Part shown: positions 13,831 to 21,008 of the stretch, one piece after another
Position numbering within the stretch: position 1 is the first letter of the stretch
How the letters are laid out: the number at the start of each line of letters is the position of its first letter
Origin: a virus
Virus record (IMG/VR): IMGVR_UViG_3300044837_000085
Span: 40,615-104,614 of that record
Reading direction: 5' to 3' (one strand)
DNA length: 64,000 nucleotides
The notes under the pieces: generated by a model
Database searches by the model: none
Told to the model about the DNA's origin: nothing
What the model saw: only the letters and a program-made list of their open reading frames with translations
Made by a program: the position numbers and the translations under genes

Positions 13831-14045
13831 CCCGCACCATCCCCTTCACCGCAGCGTCGCTTGCCAGAGCCATCAAAGGCGTTGAGCTGGCGGGCCGGTT
13901 TGTCGTCGGCGTCAAGCCTGACGGCACCCTGATCGTGGGGGATAAGCCCGTCGAAACCACTTCCTTAGTTCCGGCAGTTGAGCAACCCTCACCCCGAAAA
14001 TTCGGGGAGAAACTAGGTGGTCAAGGTGCATCTGGCAGGGCTTAA
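13827..14045 (+). CDS. Small partner of the integrase, 72 aa
   Basis: ATGA overlap at 13827. FTAASLARAIKGVELAG, then VVGVKPDGTLIVGD match the N-terminal module of the 13267 protein, so the module has been duplicated. The gene overlaps the integrase by 29 bases and covers the hairpin that hides the integrase ribosome-binding site. A role as an excisionase-like or integrase-regulating protein is a guess from position. Confidence 0.65.
   Translation: MTRTIPFTAASLARAIKGVELAGRFVVGVKPDGTLIVGDKPVETTSLVPAVEQPSPRKFGEKLGGQGASGRA
13992..14010 (+). promoter_or_regulatory. Hairpin sequestering the integrase ribosome-binding site
   Basis: CCCCGAA (13992-13998), AA, TTCGGGG (14001-14007), immediately followed by GAGA. 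The Shine-Dalgarno GGGGAGA for the GTG at 14017 overlaps the 3' arm. Ribosomes translating the upstream frame would open it, giving coupling. Confidence 0.5.
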
Positions 14046-15159
14046 AATCGTCCGCTCCAAGGGCAAATATTACGTCTATGTCCGGGCGACTGGAAAGGCG
14101 TTGCTGCGCGGGTTCGATGGCGACGAGGCGGCCCTACGCAAGCGCCTAGCGCTACCTGACATGATCGGCGCCTACAATGCCCCACGCAAGCGCGAGACGT
14201 ATCCGGAGAAGACGCTAGGCTGGCTAGTGGCATGGTTCACCGATTCCGAGAAGTGCGACGAGTTCAAGAACTTGAGCGCGAGCAGCCAGGATCAGTACGG
14301 CGATGGCCTTCGATATCTTGAACCCGAATTTGACTTCCCCCTTGCCGACCTGACCGCAGCCGGCGTCTATGCAGTCCGCGACCGTTGCATCAAGGATAAG
14401 TGGCCGGTCTTTGCTGATAAGATGGTGACGGCGCTCTCGACCATGTTCAATCTCGCGGTGCAGCGTGGCTGGATGCCGACCAATCCAGCGCTGGGCATCA
14501 GGCGGGCCTACAAGTCAGACCCGAACGCCAACCGGGAATGGCGCCCTGAGGAATGGCAAACCGTAAAAGAGCGCGCGCCCCTCGCGTTGCTAATCCCGTA
14601 CATGCTGGCACGGCACGTCGGATATCGCAGTCAAAGCGTCGTCGCCGTGGCGTGGCCGAACTACCAGCCAGACCCCCGGTTCGGCATGTGCTTCCGGATG
14701 CGCCACAAGAAGAACGCCGAGGAGCATTGGCTGCCGGCGTCGCCAGAGATTCAGATGTTCCTCGCGTCGCTCAAGGTCCGCACGCCGGATGGGCCGATCG
14801 CGCTGAAGCGCAACGGTAAGCCTTGGGACAGCGAGGAGCAGCTACAGAAGCGCTCCAGCAACTTTCTGACCGGGCTGGCGCGCAAGGGACTGGTTGGGCC
14901 GGGGCTGACCGAGCACGGCCTGCGGGCAACGTTCGCGGCCGAGATCAAGCGCCTGACCGGCGCCAATGACGACCAGGTGGCTGCCGCCCTCGGGGACCGC
15001 GACGTTCGCATGGGCGCGCATTACACGCGCCACGTTAAGCAGGAGAACAAAATCCTTTTCCTGTGGGCACAGCGAACGAGAACAGAACGAGATTTGGAAA
15101 ACCGGAGCACTCAGGTTTTCCAGCAAGGCGAAAATGATGGTAATATCAGCGGCTTATAG
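14017..15159 (+). CDS. int: Tyrosine-recombinase integrase, 380 aa
   Basis: GTG start at 14017. The N-terminal arm-binding region is about residues 1-60 and the SAM-like core-binding domain about 65-165. The catalytic domain has candidate residues Arg204 (VGYRSQS), a Lys near 231, His300-x-x-Arg303 (EHGLRATF) and Tyr336 (GAHYTRHV). Length is normal for phage integrases. It catalyses site-specific integration and excision. Expression may be coupled to the upstream overlapping gene through the hairpin at 13992. Direct repeats just downstream may be its arm sites. Confidence 0.92.
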   Translation: MVKVHLAGLKIVRSKGKYYVYVRATGKALLRGFDGDEAALRKRLALPDMIGAYNAPRKRETYPEKTLGWLVAWFTDSEKCDEFKNLSASSQDQYGDGLRYLEPEFDFPLADLTAAGVYAVRDRCIKDKWPVFADKMVTALSTMFNLAVQRGWMPTNPALGIRRAYKSDPNANREWRPEEWQTVKERAPLALLIPYMLARHVGYRSQSVVAVAWPNYQPDPRFGMCFRMRHKKNAEEHWLPASPEIQMFLASLKVRTPDGPIALKRNGKPWDSEEQLQKRSSNFLTGLARKGLVGPGLTEHGLRATFAAEIKRLTGANDDQVAAALGDRDVRMGAHYTRHVKQENKILFLWAQRTRTERDLENRSTQVFQQGENDGNISGL

Positions 15160-15276
15160 CAATGAAGAGGACGCTGAGAATGTTATCCTATCCCTGTTTT
15201 TACTGATATTTTTTGGAAAACCGCCATGGCGCGACCCACTAGAAGTCCCGTGAACAAAGACAGATTTGGAAAACCG
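15093..15276. repeat. Direct repeats TTTGGAAAACCG, possible integrase arm sites
   Basis: Three direct copies at 15093-15104, 15212-15223 and 15265-15276, plus an inverted GGTTTTCCA at 15114-15122. The first lies inside the end of the integrase gene, the others in the non-coding stretch behind it. Spacing and location fit attP arm-type sites; this is inference. Confidence 0.5.
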
Positions 15277-15280
15277 AAAC

Positions 15281-15334
15281 ATGCAGAGAACAATGGACGA
15301 GATCAAGGCGCTGACGCCGGAACAGAAGAATTGA
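15281..15334 (+). CDS. 17-residue frame in the post-integrase gap
   Basis: MQRTMDEIKALTPEQKN, a possible micro-gene just after the third repeat. The rest of 15160-15412 shows no other gene; it holds the repeats and GC-rich sequence. Confidence 0.2.
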   Translation: MQRTMDEIKALTPEQKN

Positions 15335-15412
15335 AATCGGTCGAAAGGCCGCTCAGGGCGGCAGGAGGATGACGATGAAGATGACGAGAGGCGACTTGAG
15401 GAACGCGACCAA

Positions 15413-15685
15413 ATGGAGCTCCCAGCTCGACCCCAAGCCGAGCGCGACGCGGAGAACCTGCTGCCCTTCAACGTAGTCGGGATTGTCATAGACACCGGCG
15501 AAGGTGGCCTGAAACCTCACCGTATTGAGCGGGGCGGCGGTACGGGCACCGGCACGATATCTCATATTAGTTGGGCTGACGATTTGCAGCGGGAGTTCAC
15601 GAATGCACTGCACCGGGTATTCCAGCAACGTGTTTTGGATGCCGAAAAGGAATTAGCCTCCCTCGGCATTGAGACGGCTGCCTAG
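15413..15685 (+). CDS. Hypothetical protein, 90 aa
   Basis: Start ATG 15413 (MELPARPQAERDAEN); the open frame extends upstream through an acidic run but has no other start codon. The C-terminal half (LQREFTNALHRVFQQRVLDA) is helical and convincing. An antisense frame over the same bases has a hydrophobic end and cannot be wholly excluded. Function unknown. Confidence 0.45.
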   Translation: MELPARPQAERDAENLLPFNVVGIVIDTGEGGLKPHRIERGGGTGTGTISHISWADDLQREFTNALHRVFQQRVLDAEKELASLGIETAA

Positions 15686-15705
15686 TCCGGCAAGGAAGGC
15701 ACAAC

Positions 15706-15924
15706 ATGGCGAAGCGTAAGGAACATCTGCCGGTACGCCGGGTGGCTGGCAAGGCCCGGAAGCCTAAGCCGGTTATGGCCTGGGGCGGGTTCGTTGACGG
15801 CAAGCTGTGCGAATGGCTGAGCGGGTTCTACGACGTGGAGCACCTATCGGTCTTCCGGACGCGGCGGGACGCTAGGCGATGCTGTGAGGACGTTCGGCGG
15901 GTTGAAATCCGGATAGTCCGGTAG
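15706..15924 (+). CDS. Basic small protein, 72 aa
   Basis: ATG 15706 with GGCAAGGAAGG upstream. MAKRKEHLPVRRVAGKARK, then a compact beta-rich middle (WGGFVDGKLCEWL) and a basic C-terminus. Typical of small accessory genes in this operon. No family recognised. Confidence 0.6.
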   Translation: MAKRKEHLPVRRVAGKARKPKPVMAWGGFVDGKLCEWLSGFYDVEHLSVFRTRRDARRCCEDVRRVEIRIVR

Positions 15925-15943
15925 TTTGGCAAGGAGATCGCCA

Positions 15944-16024
15944 GTGCCCCTTGAATTGATCCCGGTTTTCGCGGTGGAGACAATCTTGATTTGGCTGTTT
16001 CTCCGCTGGGTTTTTAGCCACTAG
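15944..16024 (+). CDS. Membrane microprotein, 26 aa
   Basis: GTG 15944 with an AAGGAGAT site 6 bases upstream. Product starts MPLELIPVFAVETILIWLF; nearly all one hydrophobic helix, ending RWVFSH. The strong ribosome-binding site and the gap it fills support it. Confidence 0.5.
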   Translation: MPLELIPVFAVETILIWLFLRWVFSH

Positions 16025-16048
16025 GCAAGGGGATCGAGGAACTGAGGC

Positions 16049-16267
16049 ATGACGAGACCCGGAACATTCAAGGATCACGTTCGCCAAGCCTTCACTGAGG
16101 CTGTGGAGAACGGCCGCGAGGTCGAGCGGCTGCTAAAGCTGATCCAATGGTGCAGGCCGCGCCTTACCAGAGATTGCTACCGCGAGTATGTCGATAAATG
16201 TTTGGCTGATCCGTCGCTGCTTGACCCTGATCCGGACATGCAGGGCAAGATGACGAACGGTAGCTAA
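16049..16267 (+). CDS. Helical small protein, 72 aa
   Basis: ATG 16049 (MTRPGTFKDHVRQAFTEA). Helical with basic middle (VERLLKLIQWCRPRLTRD) and acidic tail (DPDPDMQGK). Preceded by a GGGG/GAGG region. No family recognised. Confidence 0.55.
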   Translation: MTRPGTFKDHVRQAFTEAVENGREVERLLKLIQWCRPRLTRDCYREYVDKCLADPSLLDPDPDMQGKMTNGS

Positions 16268-16316
16268 AGCGGTGATCAGTAGGCACCACCACACCGCGGC
16301 AACATTGGAGAGACCT

Positions 16317-16763
16317 ATGGCTGATGCAAAACCAAAGACTTCGACCTTCACGATCCACCACGACCGCTGCAAGCCCAACGATTGGTCGCTGGCGCAATGG
16401 AAGCTGCTGCAAGATTTCATCCGGGAGCCGCTAATGCAAAGAGCGGCGGCGCTTTCCCGGCTTGGCATTCAGTTGGTGCTGTCGGAGCACCACGAACCGC
16501 TTGGCGGGTCTCTTGAGAGCTTCGGATGGACGGATGATCGAGGGATGCCCCACCCCGACAGCATTAGCGACGACCTGAACGACATTGCCGAGGACGATAT
16601 AACCCCCGTTGTCGAGGTCTATCGAGGGCCGACCAAGTACGCAGTCCGATTCGGCGTCGATGACGGCCATGGCGAGTTCGGCGGGTATGAGTTCGAGATC
16701 AAGGAGACCGAGGCGGAAGCCGAGGAGTTCCTAAAATCGCTACATGAGCCGGAAACGGTCTGA
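16317..16763 (+). CDS. Hypothetical protein, 148 aa
   Basis: ATG 16317 with TTGGAGAG upstream. MADAKPKTSTFTIHHDRC; helical N-terminal half (LAQWKLLQDFIREPL), then an acidic C-terminal half with a beta pattern (YAVRFGVDDGHGEFG). Soluble. No domain recognised. Confidence 0.6.
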   Translation: MADAKPKTSTFTIHHDRCKPNDWSLAQWKLLQDFIREPLMQRAAALSRLGIQLVLSEHHEPLGGSLESFGWTDDRGMPHPDSISDDLNDIAEDDITPVVEVYRGPTKYAVRFGVDDGHGEFGGYEFEIKETEAEAEEFLKSLHEPETV

Positions 16764-16769
16764 TGCTTT

Positions 16770-16791
16770 CGAATGGTCACCATGGAGGTGA
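16770..16791 (+). repeat. Duplicated 22-bp leader, copy 1
   Basis: A 22-base sequence containing GGTCACCATGGAGGTGA, identical to 17162-17183. Each copy ends 3 bases before a GTG start and supplies a strong GGAGGTGA ribosome-binding site. TCACC-N5-GGTGA forms a short dyad that would include the site. Confidence 0.8.
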
Positions 16792-16794
16792 GGC

Positions 16795-17058
16795 GTGAAG
16801 GGTACATTTGAAGGGCTAGACATAATCGCCAAGCTTCGAATTTCTGCGCAAGATGGCCGGGAGATCATCGAGCCATGGCAGATGGACCCGAACCTTTATG
16901 ATGAAGCGGCCGATGAAATCGAGCGATTGAGGAAGATGGCCATCGATATGCAGGAAATCAAACTGATCGCCAGCGATTGGCGCTATTCGTCAGAGGCGGT
17001 CGGGATCGCATTCCGCAATAGGCTGAGACTATCAACAGACACCGAGAGCGTGACGTGA
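16795..17058 (+). CDS. Small helical protein, 87 aa
   Basis: GTG 16795 behind the duplicated leader. MKGTFEGLDIIAKLR, then LYDEAADEIERLRKMAID; the same EAADxIExLR motif as in the 46-aa protein at 6851. Such helical motifs recur in small phage proteins of unknown role. C-terminus polar. Confidence 0.6.
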   Translation: MKGTFEGLDIIAKLRISAQDGREIIEPWQMDPNLYDEAADEIERLRKMAIDMQEIKLIASDWRYSSEAVGIAFRNRLRLSTDTESVT

Positions 17059-17183
17059 GAGACAGCGGCGGCACCTATAGCCGTCGCGGGGAGTCGCCGC
17101 ATACAAATGCCACTCAGCCCGGCGGCTCCCCAAATTCTCACTCAGCGATCCTGACCGACAACGAATGGTCACCATGGAGGTGA
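17055..17183 (+). CDS. Doubtful small frame, 42 aa
   Basis: GTG 17055 overlaps the previous stop; the frame ends in the ribosome-binding site of the next gene. The composition (Ser/Gly/Pro/Asn rich) is not convincing. It may only be leader sequence carrying the second copy of the duplicated leader. Confidence 0.2.
   Translation: MRDSGGTYSRRGESPHTNATQPGGSPNSHSAILTDNEWSPWR
17162..17183 (+). repeat. Duplicated 22-bp leader, copy 2
   Basis: Identical to 16770-16791; precedes the GTG at 17187. Suggests that the regulatory leader was copied together with, or between, adjacent accessory genes. Confidence 0.8.
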
Positions 17184-17186
17184 AAC

Positions 17187-17528
17187 GTGAAACTTGATCG
17201 GCACATCAACATCGATAAGCGCGGCAAGTATGCGCTCCTGAAACTGCGGCGGCTGGACGACTGGCTGCAAAGCGGCGCTTTCGCGGAGGTGCCACAATCA
17301 ATCCAGGATGCCCTCAAGACCCTGGAGGGCGCGGGTATGGTCGATTATGGGACCTCCGGCACGGAATCCGAGTTCTTCGTGATGAGGCTCAAGGACAAGT
17401 ACGCCGCCAGTGGCCTCTACGGTTACGCCAATGCGGCGTATATCGACGATCCGGAGTATGCCGAGGAAGTTGAGGGTCTGGCGCGGCGCGCTGGACCGGC
17501 AAGCCCGTTCTGCAAAAAGCCGGACTGA
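17187..17528 (+). CDS. Hypothetical protein, 113 aa
   Basis: GTG 17187 (MKLDRHINIDKRGKYALLKL). An alpha/beta protein, probably with a winged-helix-like first half (QDALKTLEGAGMVDYGT). The middle reads VMRLKDKYAASGLYGYANA. Possibly related to phage proteins that carry an N-terminal helix-turn-helix; not assigned. Confidence 0.65.
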   Translation: MKLDRHINIDKRGKYALLKLRRLDDWLQSGAFAEVPQSIQDALKTLEGAGMVDYGTSGTESEFFVMRLKDKYAASGLYGYANAAYIDDPEYAEEVEGLARRAGPASPFCKKPD

Positions 17529-17559
17529 TTGTGCTGACAGATCATCGATGGACTGAGGC

Positions 17560-17985
17560 ATGAAGAAAATTGAAAGCTACTCGGACGTTATCAGGGGCAC
17601 GGTTACCTATGAGATCGGCGGTGGTCGATATATTACTCTCGACACGCGCACCGTTCAGGAATTTGGGCTCGCTAAGGTGATGGAATCCTACGGCGTGGAA
17701 ATACCGACAGAGCGGGTTCCGGTAATGCGATATGGGCGTCGCGTCGGCACCGTACCGGGGGACTTCGATCTGTCGTTTGCGCGCAGCCGATCGCCATTCT
17801 ATGACGTGAGGCCGGGCGACCTTACCCGCCAAGGTGATGTTTGGGTCGCAGCTCGAAACATGGGCGCGAGCGATCTGGATTGCCTAATCGGCTTCAGACG
17901 CGATGACAGCATTGAGCATGAGAAGCGCCAGGAAGAGATTCGGGATGAGACGCTGACCGCGCTTGGCGTCCCACTACCCCGATGA
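17560..17985 (+). CDS. Hypothetical protein, 141 aa
   Basis: ATG 17560 (MKKIESYSDVIRGTVTYE). Beta-rich N-terminal half with GGGRYITLDTRTVQEF, then a polar C-terminal half with a helical end. No known motif. Independent of its neighbours, with 31 bases before it. Confidence 0.6.
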   Translation: MKKIESYSDVIRGTVTYEIGGGRYITLDTRTVQEFGLAKVMESYGVEIPTERVPVMRYGRRVGTVPGDFDLSFARSRSPFYDVRPGDLTRQGDVWVAARNMGASDLDCLIGFRRDDSIEHEKRQEEIRDETLTALGVPLPR

Positions 17986-18006
17986 TGAGCAGTCACGGAG
18001 GATGGC

Positions 18007-18180
18007 ATGGCATTCAACGGCGAGGGCACTTGCTCAGAATGTTACGAGGGTGGATATAAGGACGCCTTTGAAACGGTCATTGAGCACTTCAAGAAGTCAC
18101 AGGCGTTCTATAGCGGGCACGGAGATGTAATTGCCGCCGAGGTAGAGGCTCTGTTGAAGACCGAACTACCCTACTCCTAA
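18007..18180 (+). CDS. Small protein with CxxC, 57 aa
   Basis: ATG 18007 preceded by CGGAGGATGGC, a strong ribosome-binding site. MAFNGEGTCSECYEGGYK suggests a small metal knuckle; the rest is helical (FETVIEHFKKSQAFYS). No family recognised. Confidence 0.6.
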   Translation: MAFNGEGTCSECYEGGYKDAFETVIEHFKKSQAFYSGHGDVIAAEVEALLKTELPYS

Positions 18181-18200
18181 GCGACAACCGAGGAAGCCCC

Positions 18201-18365
18201 ATGGATAGAGAGACCGCAATCGAATTGCTCAAGATGGAGCAGAGGAACGGCGACACTGAAGCGGCTCATTCAAACGCCGATGGTGTTCTGTGTGAACTCC
18301 TGAAGGCTCTCGGCTATGGGGATGTTGTGGACGAGTATATCCAAGTCGAGAAGTGGTTCGCCTGA
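18201..18365 (+). CDS. Acidic helical protein, 54 aa
   Basis: ATG 18201 (MDRETAIELLKMEQRNGD). Helical, acidic, ends VDEYIQVEKWFA. Last clear gene of the plus-strand operon before the convergence zone. The following 18366-18521 shows no convincing gene on either strand. Confidence 0.6.
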   Translation: MDRETAIELLKMEQRNGDTEAAHSNADGVLCELLKALGYGDVVDEYIQVEKWFA

Positions 18366-18521
18366 CGCCACACCCTCGCGCTGCTGGCCAATGAGAGGGA
18401 CACCCGATGGAGTCGAACCATCCGTCGAACTCGGCAGAACGGCGATCAACCCGAACCGCAATGAGCCGCCCGCCCATGGCAAGCCATTTTCCGGCGGAAG
18501 TGTCTGAGACGATGCCTATCA

Positions 18522-18561
18522 CAAACAAAAAGGCCGCGCCATCCCGAAGGACAGCGCGGCC
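18522..18561 (-). terminator. Terminator at the end of the late (minus) operon
   Basis: Minus strand: GGCCGCGC (18561-18554), 14-base loop, GCGCGGCC (18539-18532), then TTTTTGTTTG. It is oriented to stop late transcripts after the 18631 gene; the stem may also hinder the opposing early transcript. Confidence 0.8.
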
Positions 18562-18630
18562 AGTTTCAACAGAGTGCCAGAGGGAGGAAATCTGGCAAGC
18601 TACCGCCGGAAGGGAATCCAGGCGGATTGG

Positions 18631-19002
18631 TTAGAGGGCTGCGGGCTTATTGACGTAGCCGTTCGCCTGACGCTGTACCCCGGCTGAGTTTGTGTATTGC
18701 AGGACCACGGTGTTCTGCCCGCTCCGCATTGCGGTACGCGGCCATGTGAACATGCAATAGTACTTTGGACAGGTGATGAGGAGTTTGCCATTCCCGTAGA
18801 TCGAGATCGACTTCACTCCGGCCGGATCGACAATGTTCGCCAACATGAACACGTCGTGGTTAGCATCCATGTTCATTGGCATCGATAGGATAACAGGATT
18901 TGGTCCGCCCACGTTGTTGCCGATTGTATTATAAACCAGCGCATTATCGGCAAGCGCGGGACCAGCGAGCAGCAGCATAAAAACGGCGGCGAGTTTCTTC
19001 AT
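18631..19002 (-). CDS. Secreted Ig-like protein, 123 aa
   Basis: Begins MKKLAAVFMLLLAGPALAD, a clear Sec signal peptide with cleavage likely after ALA (about residue 18). The mature part is beta-rich, with a bacterial-Ig-like pattern (GVKSISIYGNGKLL, YYCMFTWPRT, NTVVLQYTNSAG) and two cysteines that could form a disulfide. Last gene of the late operon. It may be exported to the periplasm or cell surface during lysis or lysogeny. Function unknown. Confidence 0.7.
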   Translation of the reverse strand: MKKLAAVFMLLLAGPALADNALVYNTIGNNVGGPNPVILSMPMNMDANHDVFMLANIVDPAGVKSISIYGNGKLLITCPKYYCMFTWPRTAMRSGQNTVVLQYTNSAGVQRQANGYVNKPAAL

Positions 19003-19427
19003 GCTTGTTTCCTTCTAGCAGGGTGACCGTGCTTGGCTATCTGTTCGCGCATCCGATCTGACGCCTTGGCGCGCTCCCCTGGTCTCTGGTAGCGCCGCCA
19101 CGCGGCCTCACTCCTGTTCTGGCGCTCGGTCTCCGATGCATAGCGGCGCTTTGCCGCCGCACTCAACTTGGCTCGGTGCTCAGGAGACCAGCGCACGGCC
19201 CTCTTGGGCTGAGGTTTCTTGACACACCCAGTGATCCGGTGGAGGCAGCCGCAGTGCGTGGCGGCCCCGGAGATTAAATTGGAGACGTAGATCACGCGTT
19301 CGTTGCCGCATATGCATAGACAACGCCATACCTTCCCTTTGTGCCGGCCGACGACTTCCAGACAGCCAAACATCGCTCCGGTCAAGTTGCGTCGCGGCGG
19401 CTTCCCATCAGACCAGATATGCCCCAT
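18999..19427 (-). CDS. Zinc-ribbon/NUMOD-like DNA-binding protein, 142 aa
   Basis: ATG 19427 chosen over a GTG at 19436. A beta-hairpin and Cys knuckle, FGCLEVVGRH, WRCLCICGN, ATHCGCLHR, matches the N-terminal module found in HNH/AP2-type phage proteins. The C-terminal half is basic with NUMOD-like repeats (SPEHRAKLSAAAKRRYAS). There is no clear HNH or GIY-YIG catalytic motif, so it may be a remnant of a homing nuclease or a DNA-binding partner. Confidence 0.55.
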   Translation of the reverse strand: MGHIWSDGKPPRRNLTGAMFGCLEVVGRHKGKVWRCLCICGNERVIYVSNLISGAATHCGCLHRITGCVKKPQPKRAVRWSPEHRAKLSAAAKRRYASETERQNRSEAAWRRYQRPGERAKASDRMREQIAKHGHPARRKQA

Positions 19428-19435
19428 GGCAAGCA

Positions 19436-19687
19436 CTACGTCAGCATCCCAGATTCTCGCCGCGCGAAATACTCATGCGAAACCCGGAGCCAGTACCGCG
19501 CCCTTTCAAGCGGGACGTGGTTTTCTCTGTGATGGTGCAGCCCCGATAGCCGCGCCGTATCCATGATGGAACCCGGCGGATGCCTGGGAAAGGCCGCAAT
19601 CAACGTTCCCCAACTCGGCCGCCGGTTTATCGCGTAAATCGCATGGAGCCTGCGTATTTCGTGATTGGTCCATGTGGCGTATTTCAT
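19436..19687 (-). CDS. Myb/SANT-like helix-turn-helix protein, 83 aa
   Basis: Begins MKYATWTNHEIRRLHAIYA. The pattern W-T-x-x-E-I-x-x-L-x-x-x-Y, then RRPSWGTLIAAFPRH and SIMDTARLSGL, is that of a homeodomain-like DNA-binding helix set. Its stop lies next to the start of the 18999 gene. The pair probably acts together on DNA. No nuclease motif. Confidence 0.6.
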   Translation of the reverse strand: MKYATWTNHEIRRLHAIYAINRRPSWGTLIAAFPRHPPGSIMDTARLSGLHHHRENHVPLERARYWLRVSHEYFARRESGMLT

Positions 19688-19905
19688 TTGCAGGGATCAG
19701 GCTTCCCGGCGCTGTAAGCCTCACTCATAGCCTGATATCGTCCCCCGCCCTTGCATAGTTGTTTCCATTTCTTTAGCTGCTGGCGGTCGAGATAGGCTTT
19801 GCTGAACGTCCCAAAGACCGGCTGTCCGTCGAACATATCAGCCCTCGCCTGCACGCAGGTTGCGACAAGCAGACAGGCCGCGAATATCAGAACGGTCCAG
19901 CGCAT
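19684..19905 (-). CDS. Small secreted protein, 73 aa
   Basis: MRWTVLIFAACLLVATCVQARA is a signal peptide, either Sec or lipoprotein-like because of the Cys. The mature part is about 50 residues, polar, with two further Cys near the C-terminus. Stop overlaps the next gene (ATGA). Function unknown. Confidence 0.6.
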   Translation of the reverse strand: MRWTVLIFAACLLVATCVQARADMFDGQPVFGTFSKAYLDRQQLKKWKQLCKGGGRYQAMSEAYSAGKPDPCK

Positions 19906-19948
19906 GACGGCCTCGATTGTGATATGATGATTTGAGCAGGCGGCACAA

Positions 19949-20449
19949 ATGGTCTACTTTCGCAGCATAGTTAGAAGCCGAGGAAAGAAGCGCCCGAAAG
20001 TGACAGACGCTGAACAGCAATTATTTGAGACTGCCGCAACCGAACCAGCCGCCAAGCCGTCCCGGCAGCGCTGCACATATTGCGATCGCGAGATGATCCG
20101 GCGTCGCGTCGCGTTCGGCAAAGTACATATTGGCCTCGCTAAGACGAAGGATCACGTTTTCCCCTATTCGCGCGGGGGCCGTAAAACTGTTCCGGCGTGC
20201 TATGCGTGCAACCACGCTAAAAGCGACATGCCCCCGGAGATTTGGGAACTGTTCATGGCGGACAACCCGTCATGGTGGCTGCTGGAGAAGAAGGATTTGA
20301 GGAAGGCGCGAAAGAAGGCCATCCTAGCGACCGCTGAATTTAAGCGCGTGGCAATGACGGTCCCGCCGCCAGCAGTAGACGATCACAGCGCCCTGAGAGA
20401 GCATTGGATTTTTATAGTGCGCTGCATGCGGCAGTCCCCAACCCCATAA
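19949..20449 (+). CDS. HNH endonuclease-like protein, 166 aa, on the opposite strand
   Basis: ATG 19949 (MVYFRSIVRSRGKKRPK). The zinc pair CTYC and the core TKDHVFPYSRGGRKT...CYACNHAKSD match the HNH fold: D-H-V-x-P-x-S-x-G-G, then C-x-x-C-N-x-x-K. It is the only clear plus-strand gene in the lysis block and so was probably inserted independently, for example as a homing or free-standing endonuclease. It ends next to a bidirectional hairpin at 20458. Confidence 0.75.
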   Translation: MVYFRSIVRSRGKKRPKVTDAEQQLFETAATEPAAKPSRQRCTYCDREMIRRRVAFGKVHIGLAKTKDHVFPYSRGGRKTVPACYACNHAKSDMPPEIWELFMADNPSWWLLEKKDLRKARKKAILATAEFKRVAMTVPPPAVDDHSALREHWIFIVRCMRQSPTP

Positions 20450-20457
20450 ACCGGCGG

Positions 20458-20483
20458 CCGGGCGGGGTGATGCTCCCGCCCGG
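20458..20483. terminator. Hairpin between converging genes
   Basis: CCGGGCGGG (20458-20466), 8-base loop, CCCGCCCGG (20475-20483). No strong T-tract; it may act on both strands between the HNH gene and the 20489 gene. Confidence 0.45.
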
Positions 20484-20488
20484 TAGTG

Positions 20489-20854
20489 TTACGGAGACGG
20501 CGTAAGGTTCGGTGTCGCCGGATTAGCCGTCACGGCAGAATCCACAGCATCCGCGGTGCTCGTCAGCGCAGTAACGACATCGTTGATGGCACTCTGCGTT
20601 GCGGGATCTTGCGTCGGGATTGCCGCTAGCTGCGCGGCAAGCGCGGTGTTCTGGTCCTTTAGGGCCTGTAGCGCTGCAAGTGCGGCAGTATCGCTGGCCT
20701 GCAACCGCGCAGCAACAGCTTGTAGTGCAGATACGTCGATCATGATGGTCTCCTGGTTCTTGAGTATGAGGTCCGTTGAATGCTGGATAACCTCAAGCCG
20801 GTTTAGGACCACAGTATCCGGCAGGAAGTGGTGATAGACATCTATCTTGATCAT
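20489..20854 (-). CDS. Coiled-coil phage protein, 121 aa
   Basis: Starts MIKIDVYHHFLPDTVVLN. An alanine-rich helical part (VSALQAVAARLQASDTAALA) is followed by a Thr/Ala/Pro-rich tail (TPNLTPSP). The layout (short N-terminal fold plus coiled coil) resembles small phage proteins found next to holins. No function assigned. Confidence 0.6.
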   Translation of the reverse strand: MIKIDVYHHFLPDTVVLNRLEVIQHSTDLILKNQETIMIDVSALQAVAARLQASDTAALAALQALKDQNTALAAQLAAIPTQDPATQSAINDVVTALTSTADAVDSAVTANPATPNLTPSP

Positions 20855-20858
20855 GGTG

Positions 20859-20996
20859 TCACGCTAGCCCGAATAATCTAACGAGCGCTCGCGTGATCTG
20901 GACAATGAGGAAGTTGCCGAAGCCCCAACCCATCGCCGCGCCGAATAGTGCGATAAAGAATGCGCAGCACGTCTGCCATGTGCATGTGATTGGCAT
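20859..20996 (-). CDS. Two-pass membrane microprotein, 45 aa
   Basis: ATG 20996 preceded by AGGAGGCTACC, a near-perfect ribosome-binding site. Product starts MPITCTWQTCCAFFIALFG; one or two hydrophobic segments (about residues 10-35). Lies in the lysis/membrane gene block. Function unknown, holin-like size. Confidence 0.6.
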   Translation of the reverse strand: MPITCTWQTCCAFFIALFGAAMGWGFGNFLIVQITRALVRLFGLA

Positions 20997-21008
20997 GGTA
21001 GCCTCCTG

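Noticed and set aside
15353-15628. Minus-strand frame with hydrophobic end
   Set aside because: Opposes the surrounding plus-strand operon and lacks a ribosome-binding site; the plus frame at 15413 is somewhat better, though not certain.
18393-18480. tRNA-like T-arm (GATGGTTCGACTCCATC on the minus strand)
   Set aside because: No matching acceptor stem or anticodon arm is found at the right distance.
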